NCBI GenBank assembly: GCA_963966185.1
Contig: CAWZYM010000089.1
Span: forward strand, 372,001 to 436,000
Origin: Rhabditoides inermis
Lineage: Eukaryota; Nematoda; Chromadorea; Rhabditida; Rhabditidae
DNA: 64,000 bases
Reading direction: 5' to 3'
Shown: in pieces, positions 18,663 to 32,200 of the stretch
How the letters are laid out: each line of letters begins with the position of its first letter
Position numbering within the stretch: position 1 is the stretch's first letter
Made by a program: the position numbers and the translations under genes
The notes under the pieces: model-generated
What the model was told of the DNA's origin: nothing
What the model saw: the letters and a program-made list of their open reading frames with translations, nothing else
Database searches by the model: none

Positions 18663-21500
18663 GGTTTACAAGGTTGAAAGGTCGGTAAAGTTGGACAAAC
18701 CAGGTTTACAAGAATGAAAGTCCGGTAAAGTTGTACAAACCAGGTTTACAAGGATGAAAAGTCCGTAATAGTTGGACAAACCAGATTTACAAGGATGAAA
18801 AGTCCGTAAAAGTTGGACAAACCAGATTTAAAAGGATGAAAGGCCGGTGGAGTTGGACAAACCAGGTTTACAAGGATGAAAGGCCGGTGAAGTTGGACAA
18901 ACCAGGTTTAGAAGGTTGAAAGGCCGGTAAAGTTGGACAAACCAGGTTTACAAAGATAAAAAGTCCGGTAAAGTTGGACAAACCAGGTTTACATTGATGA
19001 AAACCCGGTAAAATTCGACAAACCAGGTTTACATGGATGAAAGGACGGTAAAGTTGGACAAACCAGGTTTACATGGATGAAAACCCGGTAAAATTCGACA
19101 AACCAGGTTTACATGGATGGAAGGCCGGTAAAGTTGGACAAACCAGGTTTACATGGATGGAAGGCCGGTAAATTTGGACAAACCAGGTTTACAAAGATGA
19201 AAGGCCGGTAAAGTTGGACAAACCAGGTTTACAAGGATGAAAACTTGGTAAAGTTGGACAAACCAGGTTTACAAGGATGAAAGGCGGTAAAGTTCGACAA
19301 ACCAGGTTTACATGGATGAAAACCCGGTAAAGTTGGACAAACCAGGTTAACATGGATAAAAACCCGGTAAAGTTGGACAAACTAGGTTTACAAGGATGAA
19401 TTGCCGGTAAAGTTAGACAAACCAGGTTTTCAAGGATAAAAACCCGGTAAAGTTGGACAAACCAGGTTTACAAAGATGAAAGGCCGGTAAAGTTGGACAA
19501 ACCAGGTTTACAAAGATGAAAGGCCGGTAAAGTTGGACAAACCAGGTTTACAAGGTTGAAAGGGCGGTAAAGTTGGACCGACCAGGTTCACAAGGATGAA
19601 AGGCCGGTGGAGTTGTACAAACCAGGTTTACAAGGATGAAAGGCCGGTGAAGTTGGACAAACCAGGTTTACAAGAATGAAAGGCCGGTAAAGTTGTACAA
19701 ACCAGGTTTACAAGGATGAAAAGTCCGTAAAAGTTGGACAAACCAGGTTTAGAAGGTTGAAAGGCCGGTAAAGTTGGACAAACCAGGTTTACAAGAATGA
19801 AAGGCCGGTAAAGTTGTACAAACCAGGTTTACAAGGATGAAAAGTCCGTAAAAGTTGGACAAACCAGATTTACAAGGATGAAAGGCCGGTGGAGTTGGAC
19901 AAACCAGGTTTTCAAGGAGGATGAAAGGCCGGTGAAGTTGGACAAACCAGGTTTAGAAGGTTGAAAGGCCGGTAAAGTTGGACAAACCAGGTTTACAAGG
20001 ATGAAAGACCGGTAAAGTTGGACAAACCAGGTTTACAAAGATAAAAAGTCCGGTAAAGTTGGACAAACCAGGTTTAGAAGGTTGAAAGGCCGGTGGAGTG
20101 GGACAAACCAGGTTTACAAGGATGAAAGGCCGGTGAAGTTGGACAAACCAGGTTTAGAAGGTTGAAAGGCCGGTGGAGTGGGACAAACCAGGTTTACAAG
20201 GATGAAAGGCCGGTGAAGTTGGACAAACCAGGTTTAGAAGGTTGAAAGGCCGGTAAAGTTGGACAAACCAGGTTTACAAGAATGAAAGGCCGGTAAAGTT
20301 GTACAAACCAGGTTTACAAGGATGAAAAGTCCGTAATAGTTGGACAAACCAGATTTACAAGGATGAAAAGTCCGTAAAAGTTGGACAAACCAGATTTAAA
20401 AGGATGAAAGGCCGGTGGAGTTGGACAAACCAGGTTTACAAGGATGAAAGGCCGGTAAAGTTGGACAAACCAGGTTTAGAAGGTTGAAAGGCCGGTGGAG
20501 TGGGACAAACCAGGTTTACAAGGATGAAAGGCCGGTGAAGTTGGACAAACCAGGTTTAGAAGGTTGAAAGGCCGGTGGAGTGGGACAAACCAGGTTTACA
20601 AGGATGAAAGGCCGGTGAAGTTGGACAAACCAGGTTTAGAAGGTTGAAAGGCCGGTAAAGTTGGACAAACCAGGTTTACAAGAATGAAAGGCCGGTAAAG
20701 TTGTACAAACCAGGTTTACAAGGATGAAAAGTCCGTAATAGTTGGACAAACCAGATTTACAAGGATGAAAAGTCCGTAAAAGTTGGACAAACCAGATTTA
20801 AAAGGATGAAAGGCCGGTGGAGTTGGACAAACCAGGTTTACAAGGATGAAAGGCCGGTAAAGTTGGACAAACCAGGTTTACAAGAATGAAAGGCCGGTAA
20901 AGTTGTACAAACCAGGTTTACAAGGATGAAAAGTCCGTAATAGTTGGACAAACCAGATTTACAAGGATGAAAAGTCCGTAAAAGTTGGACAAACCAGATT
21001 TAAAAGGATGAAAGGCCGGTGGAGTTGGACAAACCAGGTTTACAAGGTTGAAAGGGCGGTAAAGTTGGACCGACCAGGTTCACAAGGATGAAAGGCCGGT
21101 GGAGTTGTACAAACCAGGTTTACAAGGATGAAAAGTCCGTAAAAGTTGGACAAACCAGGTTTACAAGGATGAAAGGCCGGTGGAGTGGGACAAACCAGGT
21201 TTACAAGGATGAAAGGCCGGTGAAGTTGGACAAACCAGGTTTAGAAGGTTGAAAGGCCGGTAAAGTTGGACAAACCAGGTTTACAAGAATGAAAGGCCGG
21301 TAAAGTTGTACAAACCAGGTTTACAAGGATGAAAAGTCCGTAAAAGTTGGACAAACCAGATTTACAAGGATGAAAGGCCGGTGGAGTTGGACAAACCAGG
21401 CTACAAGGATGAAAGGCCGGTGAAGTTGGACAAACCAGGTTTACAAGAATGAAAGACCGGTAAAGTTGGACAAACCAGGTTTACAAAGATAAAAAGTCCG
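18663..21500 (+). repeat. Irregular zone with short local expansions
   Basis: No long HOR holds here. Dimers of an m14/m12 hybrid (TTAGAAGGTT with GGTGGAGTGGGA) plus m13 repeat at 80 bp near 20080-20250 and 20480-20640. The private variant CCGTAATAGTTGG recurs at 20331, 20733 and 20935 (402 and 202 bp steps). Monomer length errors also occur: a 3 bp insertion near 19915 (AAGGAGGATG) and a short m18 near 21400 (CCAGGCTACAAGG). Confidence 0.8.
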
Positions 21501-23689
21501 GTAAAGTTGGACAAACCAGGTTTACATTGATGAAAACCCGGTAAAATTCGACAAACCAGGTTTACATGGATGAAAGGACGGTAAAGTTGGACAAACCAGG
21601 TTTACATGGATGAAAACCCGGTAAAATTCGACAAACCAGGTTTACATGGATGAAAGGCCGGTAAAGTTGAACAAACCAGGTTTACAAAGATGAAAGGCCG
21701 GTAAAGTTGGACAAACCAGGTTTACAAGGATGAAAACTTGGTAAAGTTGGACAAACCAGGTTTACAAGGATGAAAGGCGGTAAAGTTCGACAAACCAGGT
21801 TTACATGGATGAAAACCTGGTAAAGTTGGACAAACCAGCTTAACATGGATAAAAACCCGGTAAAGTTGGACAAACTAGGTTTACAAGGATGAAATGCCGG
21901 TAAAGTTAGACAAACCAGGTTTTCAAGGATAAAAACCCGGTAAAGTTGGACAAACCAGGTTTACAAGGATGAAAAGTCCGTAAAAGTTGGACAAACCAGA
22001 TTTAAAAGGATGAAAGGCCGGTGGAGTTGGACAAACCAGGTTTACAAGGATGAAAGGCCGGTGAAGTTGGACAAACCAGGTTTAGAAGGTTGAAAGGCCG
22101 GTAAAGTTGGACAAACCAGGTTTACAAGGATGAAAACCCGGTAAAGTTGGACAAACTAGGTTTACAAGAATGAAAGGCCGGTAAAGTTGTACAAACCAGG
22201 TTTACAAGGATGAAAAGTCCGTAAAAGTTGGACAAACCAGATTTACAAGGATGAAAGGCCGGTGGAGTTGGACAAACCAGGTTTACAAGGATGAAAGGCC
22301 GGTGAAGTTGGACAAACCAGGTTTAGAAGGTTGAAAGGCCGGTAAAGTTGGACAAACCAGGTTTACAAGGATGAAAGACCGGTAAAGTTGGACAAACCAG
22401 GTTTACAAAGATAAAAAGTCCGGTAAAGTTGGACAAACCAGGTTTACATTGATGAAAACCCGGTAAAATTCGACAAACCAGGTTTACATGGATGAAAGGA
22501 CGGTAAAGTTGGACAAACCAGGTTTACATGGATGAAAACCCGGTAAAATTCGACAAACCAGGTTTACATGGATGAAAGGCCGGTAAAGTTGGACAAACCA
22601 GGTTTACAAAGATGAAAGGCCGGTAAAGTTGGACAAATCAGGTTTACAAGGATGAAAACTTGGTAAAGTTGGACAAACCAGGTTTACAAGGATGAAAGGC
22701 GGTAAAGTTCGACAAACCAGGTTTACATGGATGAAAACCTGGTAAAGTTGGACAAACCAGCTTAACATGGATAAAAACCCGGTAAAGTTGGACAAACTAG
22801 GTTTACAAGGATGAAATGCCGGTAAAGTTAGACAAACCAGATTTTCAAGGATAAAAACCCGGTAAAGTTGGACAAACCAGGTTTACAAGGATGAAAAGTC
22901 CGTAAAAGTTGGACAAACCAGATTTAAAAGGATGAAAGGCCGGTTGAGTTGGACAAACCAGGTTTACAAGGATGAAAGGCCGGTGAAGTTGGACAAACCA
23001 GGTTTAGAAGGTTGAAAGGCCGGTAAAGTTGGACAAACCAGGTTTACAAGGATGAAAGGCCGGTAAAGTTGGACAAACAAGGTTTACAAAGATAAAAAGT
23101 CCGGTAAAGTTGGACAAACCAGGTTTACATTGATGAAAACCCGGTAAAATTCGACAAACCAGGTTTACATGGATGAAAGGACGGAAGAGTTGGACAGACC
23201 AGGTTTTCATGGATGAAAGGCCGGTAAAATTGGACAAACCAGGTTAACATGGATAAAAACCCGGTAAAGTTGGACAAACTAGGTTTACAAGGATGAATTG
23301 CCGGTAAAGTTAGACAAACCAGGTTTACAAGAATGAAAGGCCGGTAAAGTTGTACAAACCAGGTTTACAAAGATGAAAGGCCGGTGGAGTTGTACAAACC
23401 AGGTTTACAAGGATGAAAAGTCCGTAAAAGTTGGACAAACCAGGTTTACAAGGATGAAAGGCCGGTGGAGTGGGACAAACCAGGTTTACAAGGATGAAAG
23501 GCCGGTGAAGTTGGACAAACCAGGTTTAGAAGGTTGAAAGGCCGGTAAAGTTGGACAAACCAGGTTTACAAGAATGAAAGGCCGGTAAAGTTGTACAAAC
23601 CAGGTTCACAAGGATGAAAAGTCCGTAAAAGTTGGACAAACCAAATTTACAAGGATGAAAGGCCGGTGGAGTTGGACAAACCAGGTTTA

Positions 23690-26275
23690 CAAGGATGAAA
23701 GGCCGGTGAAGTTGGACAAACCAGGTTTAGAAGGTTGAAAGGCCGGTAAAGTTGGACAAACCAGGTTTACAAGGATGAAAGACCGGTAAAGTTGGACAAA
23801 CCAGGTTTACAAAGATAAAAAGTCCGGTAAAGTTGGACAAACCAGGTTTACAAGGATGAAAGGCCGGTGGAGTTGGACAAACCAGGTTTACAAGGATGAA
23901 AGGCCGGTGAAGTTGGACAAACCAGGTTTAGAAGGTTGAAAGGCCGGTAAAGTTGGACAAACCAGGTTTACAAGGATGAAAGACCGGTAAAGTTGGACAA
24001 ACCAGGTTTACAAAGATGAAAGGCCGGTAAAGTTGGACAAACCAGGTTTACATGGATGAAAACCCGGTAAAATTCGACAAACCAGGTTTACATGGATGAA
24101 AGGCCGGTAAAGTTGGACAAACCAGGTTTACAAAGATGAAAGGCCGGTAAAGTTGGACAAACCAGGTTTACAAGGATGAAAACTTGGTAAAGTTGGACAA
24201 ACCAGGTTTACAAGGATGAAAGGCGGTAAAGTTCGACAAACCAGGTTTACATGGATGAAAACCTGGTAAAGTTGGACAAACCAGCTTAACATGGATAAAA
24301 ACCCGGTAAAGTTGGACAAACTAGGTTTACAAGGATGAAATGCCGGTAAAGTTAGACAAACCAGGTTTTCAAGGATAAAAACCCGGTAAAGTTGGACAAA
24401 CCAGGTTTACAAGGATGAAAAGTCCGTAAAAGTTGGACAAACCAGATTTAAAAGGATGAAAGGCCGGTTGAGTTGGACAAACCAGGTTTACAAGGATGAA
24501 AGGCCGGTGAAGTTGGACAAACCAGGTTTAGAAGGTTGAAAGGCCGGTAAAGTTGGACAAACCAGGTTTACAAGGATGAAAGGCCGGTAAAGTTGGACAA
24601 ACAAGGTTTACAAAGATAAAAAGTCCGGTAAAGTTGGACAAACCAGGTTTACATTGATGAAAACCCGGTAAAATTCGACAAACCAGGTTTACATGGATGA
24701 AAGGACGGAAGAGTTGGACAGACCAGGTTTTCAAGGATGAAAGGCCGGTAAAATTGGACAAACCAGGTTAACATGGATAAAAACCCGGTAAAGTTGGACA
24801 AACTAGGTTTACAAGGATGAATTGCCGGTAAAGTTAGACAAACCAGGTTTACAAGAATGAAAGGCCGGTAAAGTTGTACAAACCAGGTTTACAAAGATGA
24901 AAGGCCGGTGGAGTTGTACAAACCAGGTTTACAAGGATGAAAAGTCCGTAAAAGTTGGACAAACCAGGTTTACAAGGATGAAAGGCCGGTGAAGTTGGAC
25001 AAACCAGGTTTAGAAGGTTGAAAGGCCGGTAAAGTTGGACAAACCAGGTTTACAAGGATGAAAGACCGGTAAAGTTGGACAAACCAGGTTTACAAAGATA
25101 AAAAGTCCGGTAAAGTTGGACAAACCAGGTTTACAAGGATGAAAGGCCGGTGGAGTTGGACAAACCAGGTTTACAAGGATGAAAGGCCGGTGAAGTTGGA
25201 CAAACCAGGTTTAGAAGGTTGAAAGGCCGGTAAAGTTGGACAAACCAGGTTTACAAGGATGAAAGACCGGTAAAGTTGGACAAACCAGGTTTACAAAGAT
25301 GAAAGGCCGGTAAAGTTGGACAAACCAGGTTTACATGGATGAAAACCCGGTAAAATTCGACAAACCAGGTTTACATGGATGAAAGGCCGGTAAAGTTGGA
25401 CAAACCAGGTTTACAAAGATGAAAGGCCGGTAAAGTTGGACAAACCAGGTTTACAAGGATGAAAACTTGGTAAAGTTGGACAAACCAGGTTTACAAGGAT
25501 GAAAGGCGGTAAAGTTCGACAAACCAGGTTTACATGGATGAAAACCTGGTAAAGTTGGACAAACCAGCTTAACATGGATAAAAACCCGGTAAAGTTGGAC
25601 AAACTAGGTTTACAAGGATGAAATGCCGGTAAAGTTAGACAAACCAGGTTTTCAAGGATAAAAACCCGGTAAAGTTGGACAAACCAGGTTTACAAGGATG
25701 AAAAGTCCGTAAAAGTTGGACAAACCAGATTTAAAAGGATGAAAGGCCGGTTGAGTTGGACAAACCAGGTTTACAAGGATGAAAGGCCGGTGAAGTTGGA
25801 CAAACCAGGTTTAGAAGGTTGAAAGGCCGGTAAAGTTGGACAAACCAGGTTTACAAGGATGAAAGGCCGGTAAAGTTGGACAAACAAGGTTTACAAAGAT
25901 AAAAAGTCCGGTAAAGTTGGACAAACCAGGTTTACATTGATGAAAACCCGGTAAAATTCGACAAACCAGGTTTACATGGATGAAAGGACGGAAGAGTTGG
26001 ACAGACCAGGTTTTCAAGGATGAAAGGCCGGTAAAATTGGACAAACCAGGTTAACATGGATAAAAACCCGGTAAAGTTGGACAAACTAGGTTTACAAGGA
26101 TGAATTGCCGGTAAAGTTAGACAAACCAGGTTTACAAGAATGAAAGGCCGGTAAAGTTGTACAAACCAGGTTTACAAAGATGAAAGGCCGGTGGAGTTGT
26201 ACAAACCAGGTTTACAAGGATGAAAAGTCCGTAAAAGTTGGACAAACCAGGTTTACAAGGATGAAAGGCCGGTGG
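23690..26275 (+). repeat. 1,283 bp tandem duplication
   Basis: Two copies, about 23690-24972 and 24973-26275, offset 1,283 bp. The divergence at the right end is GGTGAAGTTGG against GGTGGAGTGGG. Both copies contain the m1 to m7 run and the GGACGGAAGAGTTGGACAGACC monomer. Confidence 0.78.
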
Positions 26276-29200
26276 AGTGGGACAAACCAGGTTTAGAAGG
26301 TTGAAAGGCCGGTAAAGTTGGACAAACCAGGTTTACAAGGATGAAAGGCCGGTAAAGTTGGACAAACAAGGTTTACAAAGATAAAAAGTCCGGTAAAGTT
26401 GGACAAACCAGGTTTACATTGATGAAAACCCGGTAAAATTCGACAAACCAGGTTTACATGGATGAAAGGACGGAAGAGTTGGACAGACCAGGTTTTCATG
26501 GATGAAAGGCCGGTAAAATTGGACAAACCAGGTTAACATGGATAAAAACCCGGTAAAGTTGGACAAACTAGGTTTACAAGGATGAATTGCCGGTAAAGTT
26601 AGACAAACCAGGTTTACAAGAATGAAAGGCCGGTAAAGTTGTACAAACCAGGTTTACAAAGATGAAAGGCCGGTGGAGTTGTACAAACCAGGTTTACAAG
26701 GATGAAAAGTCCGTAAAAGTTGGACAAACCAGGTTTACAAGGATGAAAGGCCGGTGGAGTGGGACAAACCAGGTTTACAAGGATGAAAGGCCGGTGAAGT
26801 TGGACAAACCAGGTTTAGAAGGTTGAAAGGCCGGTAAAGTTGGACAAACCAGGTTTACAAGAATGAAAGGCCGGTAAAGTTGTACAAACCAGGTTCACAA
26901 GGATGAAAAGTCCGTAAAAGTTGGACAAACCAAATTTACAAGGATGAAAGGCCGGTGGAGTTGGACAAACCAGGTTTACAAGGATGAAAGGCCGGTGAAG
27001 TTGGACAAACCAGGTTTAGAAGGTTGAAAGGCCGGTAAAGTTGGACAAACCAGGTTTACAAGGATGAAAGACCGGTAAAGTTGGACAAACCAGGTTTACA
27101 AAGATAAAAAGTCCGGTAAAGTTGGACAAACCAGGTTTACAAGGATGAAAGGCCGGTGGAGTTGGACAAACCAGGTTTACAAGGATGAAAGGCCGGTGAA
27201 GTTGGACAAACCAGGTTTAGAAGGTTGAAAGGCCGGTAAAGTTGGACAAACCAGGTTTACAAGGATGAAAGACCGGTAAAGTTGGACAAACCAGGTTTAC
27301 AAAGATGAAAGGCCGGTAAAGTTGGACAAACCAGGTTTACATGGATGAAAACCCGGTAAAATTCGACAAACCAGGTTTACATGGATGAAAGGCCGGTAAA
27401 GTTGGACAAACCAGGTTTACAAAGATGAAAGGCCGGTAAAGTTGGACAAACCAGGTTTACAAGGATGAAAACTTGGTAAAGTTGGACAAACCAGGTTTAC
27501 AAGGATGAAAGGCGGTAAAGTTCGACAAACCAGGTTTACATGGATGAAAACCTGGTAAAGTTGGACAAACCAGCTTAACATGGATAAAAACCCGGTAAAG
27601 TTGGACAAACTAGGTTTACAAGGATGAAATGCCGGTAAAGTTAGACAAACCAGGTTTTCAAGGATAAAAACCCGGTAAAGTTGGACAAACCAGGTTTACA
27701 AGGATGAAAAGTCCGTAAAAGTTGGACAAACCATATTTAAAAGGATGAAAGGCCGGTTGAGTTGGACAAACCAGGTTTACAAGGATGAAAGGCCGGTGAA
27801 GTTGGACAAACCAGGTTTAGAAGGTTGAAAGGCCGGTAAAGTTGGACAAACCAGGTTTACAAGAATGAAAGGCCGGTAAAGTTGTACAAACCAGGTTCAC
27901 AAGGATGAAAAGTCCGTAAAAGTTGGACAAACCAAATTTACAAGGATGAAAGGCCGGTGGAGTTGGACAAACCAGGTTTACAAGGATGAAAGGCCGGTGA
28001 AGTTGGACAAACCAGGTTTAGAAGGTTGAAAGGCCGGTAAAGTTGGACAAACCAGGTTTACAAGGATGAAAGACCGGTAAAGTTGGACAAACCAGGTTTA
28101 CAAAGATAAAAAGTCCGGTAAAGTTGGACAAACCAGGTTTACAAGGATGAAAGGCCGGTGGAGTTGGACAAACCAGGTTTACAAGGATGAAAGGCCGGTG
28201 AAGTTGGACAAACCAGGTTTAGAAGGTTGAAAGGCCGGTAAAGTTGGACAAACCAGGTTTACAAGGATGAAAGACCGGTAAAGTTGGACAAACCAGGTTT
28301 ACAAAGATGAAAGGCCGGTAAAGTTGGACAAACCAGGTTTACATGGATGAAAACCCGGTAAAATTCGACAAACCAGGTTTACATGGATGAAAGGCCGGTA
28401 AAGTTGGACAAACCAGGTTTACAAAGATGAAAGGCCGGTAAAGTTGGACAAACCAGGTTTACAAGGATGAAAACTTGGTAAAGTTGGACAAACCAGGTTT
28501 ACAAGGATGAAAGGCGGTAAAGTTCGACAAACCAGGTTTACATGGATGAAAACCTGGTAAAGTTGGACAAACCAGCTTAACATGGATAAAAACCCGGTAA
28601 AGTTGGACAAACTAGGTTTACAAGGATGAAATGCCGGTAAAGTTAGACAAACCAGGTTTTCAAGGATAAAAACCCGGTAAAGTTGGACAAACCAGGTTTA
28701 CAAGGATGAAAAGTCCGTAAAAGTTGGACAAACCAGATTTAAAAGGATGAAAGGCCGGTTGAGTTGGACAAACCAGGTTTACAAGGATGAAAGGCCGGTG
28801 AAGTTGGACAAACCAGGTTTAGAAGGTTGAAAGGCCGGTAAAGTTGGACAAACCAGGTTTACAAGGATGAAAGGCCGGTAAAGTTGGACAAACAAGGTTT
28901 ACAAAGATAAAAAGTCCGGTAAAGTTGGACAAACCAGGTTTACATTGATGAAAACCCGGTAAAATTCGACAAACCAGGTTTACATGGATGAAAGGACGGA
29001 AGAGTTGGACAGACCAGGTTTTCAAGGATGAAAGGCCGGTAAAATTGGACAAACCAGGTTAACATGGATAAAAACCCGGTAAAGTTGGACAAACTAGGTT
29101 TACAAGGATGAATTGCCGGTAAAGTTAGACAAACCAGGTTTACAAGAATGAAAGGCCGGTAAAGTTGTACAAACCAGGTTTACAAAGATGAAAGGCCGGT

Positions 29201-32200
29201 GGAGTTGTACAAACCAGGTTTACAAGGATGAAAAGTCCGTAAAAGTTGGACAAACCAGGTTTACAAGGATGAAAGGCCGGTGGAGTGGGACAAACCAGGT
29301 TTAGAAGGTTGAAAGGCCGGTAAAGTTGGACAAACCAGGTTTACAAGGATGAAAGGCCGGTAAAGTTGGACAAACAAGGTTTACAAAGATGAAAAGTCCG
29401 TAAAAGTTGTACAAACCAGGTTCACAAGGATGAAAAGTCCGTAAAAGTTGGACAAACCAAATTTACAAGGATGAAAGGCCGGTGGAGTTGGACAAACCAG
29501 GTTTACAAGGATGAAAGGCCGGTGAAGTTGGACAAACCAGGTTTAGAAGGTTGAAAGGCCGGTAAAGTTGGACAAACCAGGTTTACAAGGATGAAGACCG
29601 GTAAAGTTGGACAAACCAGGTTTACAAAGATAAAAAGTCCGGTAAAGTTGGACAAACCAGGTTTACAAGGATGAAAGGCCGGTGGAGTTGGACAAACCAG
29701 GTTTACAAGGATGAAAGGCCGGTGAAGTTGGACAAACCAGGTTTAGAAGGTTGAAAGGCCGGTAAAGTTGGACAAACCAGGTTTACAAGGATGAAAGACC
29801 GGTAAAGTTGGACAAACCAGGTTTACAAAGATGAAAGGCCGGTAAAGTTGGACAAACCAGGTTTACATGGATGAAAACCCGGTAAAATTCGACAAACCAG
29901 GTTTACATGGATGAAAGGCCGGTAAAGTTGGACAAACCAGGTTTACAAAGATGAAAGGCCGGTAAAGTTGGACAAACCAGGTTTACAAGGATGAAAACTT
30001 GGTAAAGTTGGACAAACCAGGTTTACAAGGATGAAAGGCGGTAAAGTTCGACAAACCAGGTTTACATGGATGAAAACCTGGTAAAGTTGGACAAACCAGC
30101 TTAACATGGATAAAAACCCGGTAAAGTTGGACAAACTAGGTTTACAAGGATGAAATGCCGGTAAAGTTAGACAAACCAGGTTTTCAAGGATAAAAACCCG
30201 GTAAAGTTGGACAAACCAGGTTTACAAGGATGAAAAGTCCGTAAAAGTTGGACAAACCAGATTTAAAAGGATGAAAGGCCGGTTGAGTTGGACAAACCAG
30301 GTTTACAAGGATGAAAGGCCGGTGAAGTTGGACAAACCAGGTTTAGAAGGTTGAAAGGCCGGTAAAGTTGGACAAACCAGGTTTACAAGGATGAAAGGCC
30401 GGTAAAGTTGGACAAACAAGGTTTACAAAGATAAAAAGTCCGGTAAAGTTGGACAAACCAGGTTTACATTGATGAAAACCCGGTAAAATTCGACAAACCA
30501 GGTTTACATGGATGAAAGGACGGAAGAGTTGGACAGACCAGGTTTTCAAGGATGAAAGGCCGGTAAAATTGGACAAACCAGGTTAACATGGATAAAAACC
30601 CGGTAAAGTTGGACAAACTAGGTTTACAAGGATGAATTGCCGGTAAAGTTAGACAAACCAGGTTTACAAGAATGAAAGGCCGGTAAAGTTGTACAAACCA
30701 GGTTTACAAAGATGAAAGGCCGGTGGAGTTGTACAAACCAGGTTTACAAGGATGAAAAGTCCGTAAAAGTTGGACAAACCAGGTTTACAAGGATGAAAGG
30801 CCGGTGGAGTGGGACAAACCAGGTTTAGAAGGTTGAAAGGCCGGTAAAGTTGGACAAACCAGGTTTACAAGGATGAAAGGCCGGTAAAGTTGGACAAACA
30901 AGGTTTACAAAGATAAAAAGTCCGGTAAAGTTGGACAAACCAGGTTTACATTGATGAAAACCCGGTAAAATTCGACAAACCAGGTTTACATGGATGAAAG
31001 GACGGAAGAGTTGGACAGACCAGGTTTTCATGGATGAAAGGCCGGTAAAATTGGACAAACCAGGTTAACATGGATAAAAACCCGGTAAAGTTGGACAAAC
31101 TAGGTTTACAAGGATGAATTGCCGGTAAAGTTAGACAAACCAGGTTTACAAGAATGAAAGGCCGGTAAAGTTGTACAAACCAGGTTTACAAAGATGAAAG
31201 GCCGGTGGAGTTGTACAAACCAGGTTTACAAGGATGAAAAGTCCGTAAAAGTTGGACAAACCAGGTTTACAAGGATGAAAGGCCGGTGGAGTGGGACAAA
31301 CCAGGTTTACAAGGATGAAAGGCCGGTGAAGTTGGACAAACCAGGTTTAGAAGGTTGAAAGGCCGGTAAAGTTGGACAAACCAGGTTTACAAGAATGAAA
31401 GGCCGGTAAAGTTGTACAAACCAGGTTCACAAGGATGAAAAGTCCGTAAAAGTTGGACAAACCAAATTTACAAGGATGAAAGGCCGGTGGAGTTGGACAA
31501 ACCAGGTTTACAAGGATGAAAGGCCGGTGAAGTTGGACAAACCAGGTTTAGAAGGTTGAAAGGCCGGTAAAGTTGGACAAACCAGGTTTACAAGGATGAA
31601 AGACCGGTAAAGTTGGACAAACCAGGTTTACAAAGATAAAAAGTCCGGTAAAGTTGGACAAACCAGGTTTACAAGGATGAAAGGCCGGTGGAGTTGGACA
31701 AACCAGGTTTACAAGGATGAAAGGCCGGTGAAGTTGGACAAACCAGGTTTAGAAGGTTGAAAGGCCGGTAAAGTTGGACAAACCAGGTTTACAAGGATGA
31801 AAGACCGGTAAAGTTGGACAAACCAGGTTTACAAAGATGAAAGGCCGGTAAAGTTGGACAAACCAGGTTTACATGGATGAAAACCCGGTAAAATTCGACA
31901 AACCAGGTTTACATGGATGAAAGGCCGGTAAAGTTGGACAAACCAGGTTTACAAGGATGAAAACTTGGTAAAGTTGGACAAACCAGGTTTACAAGGATGA
32001 AAGGCGGTAAAGTTCGACAAACCAGGTTTACATGGATGAAAACCTGGTAAAGTTGGACAAACCAGCTTAACATGGATAAAAACCCGGTAAAGTTGGACAA
32101 ACTAGGTTTACAAGGATGAAATGCCGGTAAAGTTAGACAAACCAGGTTTTCAAGGATAAAAACCCGGTAAAGTTGGACAAACCAGGTTTACAAGGATGAA

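Noticed and set aside
19909..19925. Shine-Dalgarno-like AAGGAGG near 19914
   Set aside because: It comes from a 3 bp insertion in one monomer (AAGGAGGATG), and the following ATG meets a stop within a few codons; no coding frame follows.
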